Positions 5,692 through 5,793 of a stretch of DNA of 5,793 nt are shown piece by piece. The DNA is from Bacteroidales bacterium (GTDB lineage Bacteria > Bacteroidota > Bacteroidia > Bacteroidales > Azobacteroidaceae). Made by a program: the position numbers and the translations under genes. The stretch is from assembly GCA_020860885.1 (NCBI GenBank), contig JAJBTS010000258.1, forward strand, positions 1 to 5,793, in the 5' to 3' direction. The notes under the pieces were generated by a model. The model had not been told where the DNA came from. It ran no database searches and saw only the letters and a program-made list of their open reading frames with translations. Numbering within the stretch: the stretch's first letter is position 1; every line of letters begins with the position of its first letter.

Positions 5692-5793
5692 ATGGACTCA
5701 AAAAAATCAATGGATTCAAAGGGCGAACACAAACGCCAGGAAACAAGCAACAGTAGATCTCAAAAAGAAAGTAATCAAAATTCTACTCATGAA
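5692..5793 (+). CDS. N-terminal 34 residues of an unidentified hydrophilic protein, possibly a clade 2 (KatE-type) catalase; runs off right edge
   Basis: An ATG at 5692 opens a frame that is still open at the window end. The 34 visible residues are very hydrophilic and low in complexity (Lys, Ser, Gln, Asn, Glu rich), starting MDSKKSMDSKGEHKRQ, with MDSK occurring twice. No signal peptide or membrane segment is present, so the protein is probably cytoplasmic. Large-subunit KatE-type catalases have a disordered, polar N-terminal extension of this kind before the conserved TTNQG segment, and the sequence fits that pattern, but nothing catalytic is in view, so this is a guess from style only. 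The upstream TAATTATTAATTTTTTTTATT is AT-rich without a Shine-Dalgarno, as is usual for expressed genes in this phylum. The ATG at 5666 ends after four codons and is not the start. It is transcribed divergently from the ribosomal block; no confident promoter was found. Confidence 0.6.
   Translation, partial: MDSKKSMDSKGEHKRQETSNSRSQKESNQNSTHE

Noticed and set aside
1..5793. CRISPR array, tRNA, rRNA, insertion sequence or phage genes
   Set aside because: No regularly spaced repeats, cloverleaf, rRNA-like sequence, transposase or terminal inverted repeats were seen. The window is mainly conserved housekeeping genes.

Overview
The window reads as ordinary chromosomal DNA from a low-GC member of the Bacteroidota, most likely order Bacteroidales. 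Evidence for this is the gene order (DUF177, rpmF, fabH, era, der), the AT-rich leaders without Shine-Dalgarno sequences, a Bacteroides-type promoter (TTTG, 19 nt, TAnnTTTG), and protein details typical of the phylum, such as L32 starting MAHPKRR and Era starting MHKSGFVNIVGNPNVGKS. The genus cannot be fixed from this sequence alone.

Layout. Positions 1-1217 (+ strand) hold the 3' part of a gene for a polytopic membrane protein that looks like an ABC-2-type permease. It is followed in the same frame by a beta-rich hypothetical protein that has no convincing start codon. The point where the two meet looks damaged: the upstream protein appears cut short, and the downstream one lacks an N-terminus. 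A 19-bp perfect hairpin at 1231-1275 separates this pair from a convergent block. Positions 1276-5475 (- strand) hold, in transcription order, DUF177 (YceD-like), rpmF (L32), fabH (KAS III), era and der. Positions 5476-5691 form a divergent intergenic region with a good promoter for the minus-strand block. At 5692 a + strand gene begins and runs off the right edge; only its 34-residue hydrophilic N-terminus is visible.

The minus-strand genes belong to two linked housekeeping tasks: ribosome assembly and content (L32; the GTPases Era for the 30S subunit and Der for the 50S subunit; DUF177, implicated in 23S rRNA or 50S biogenesis) and initiation of fatty-acid synthesis (FabH). Three of the four internal gaps contain a hairpin, which suggests that transcript levels are graded within the operon. 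I see no mobile element, CRISPR array, tRNA, rRNA or defence system. The observations worth following up are the damaged gene pair at the left, the hairpins in the operon gaps, and an L32 with no zinc-binding cysteines.
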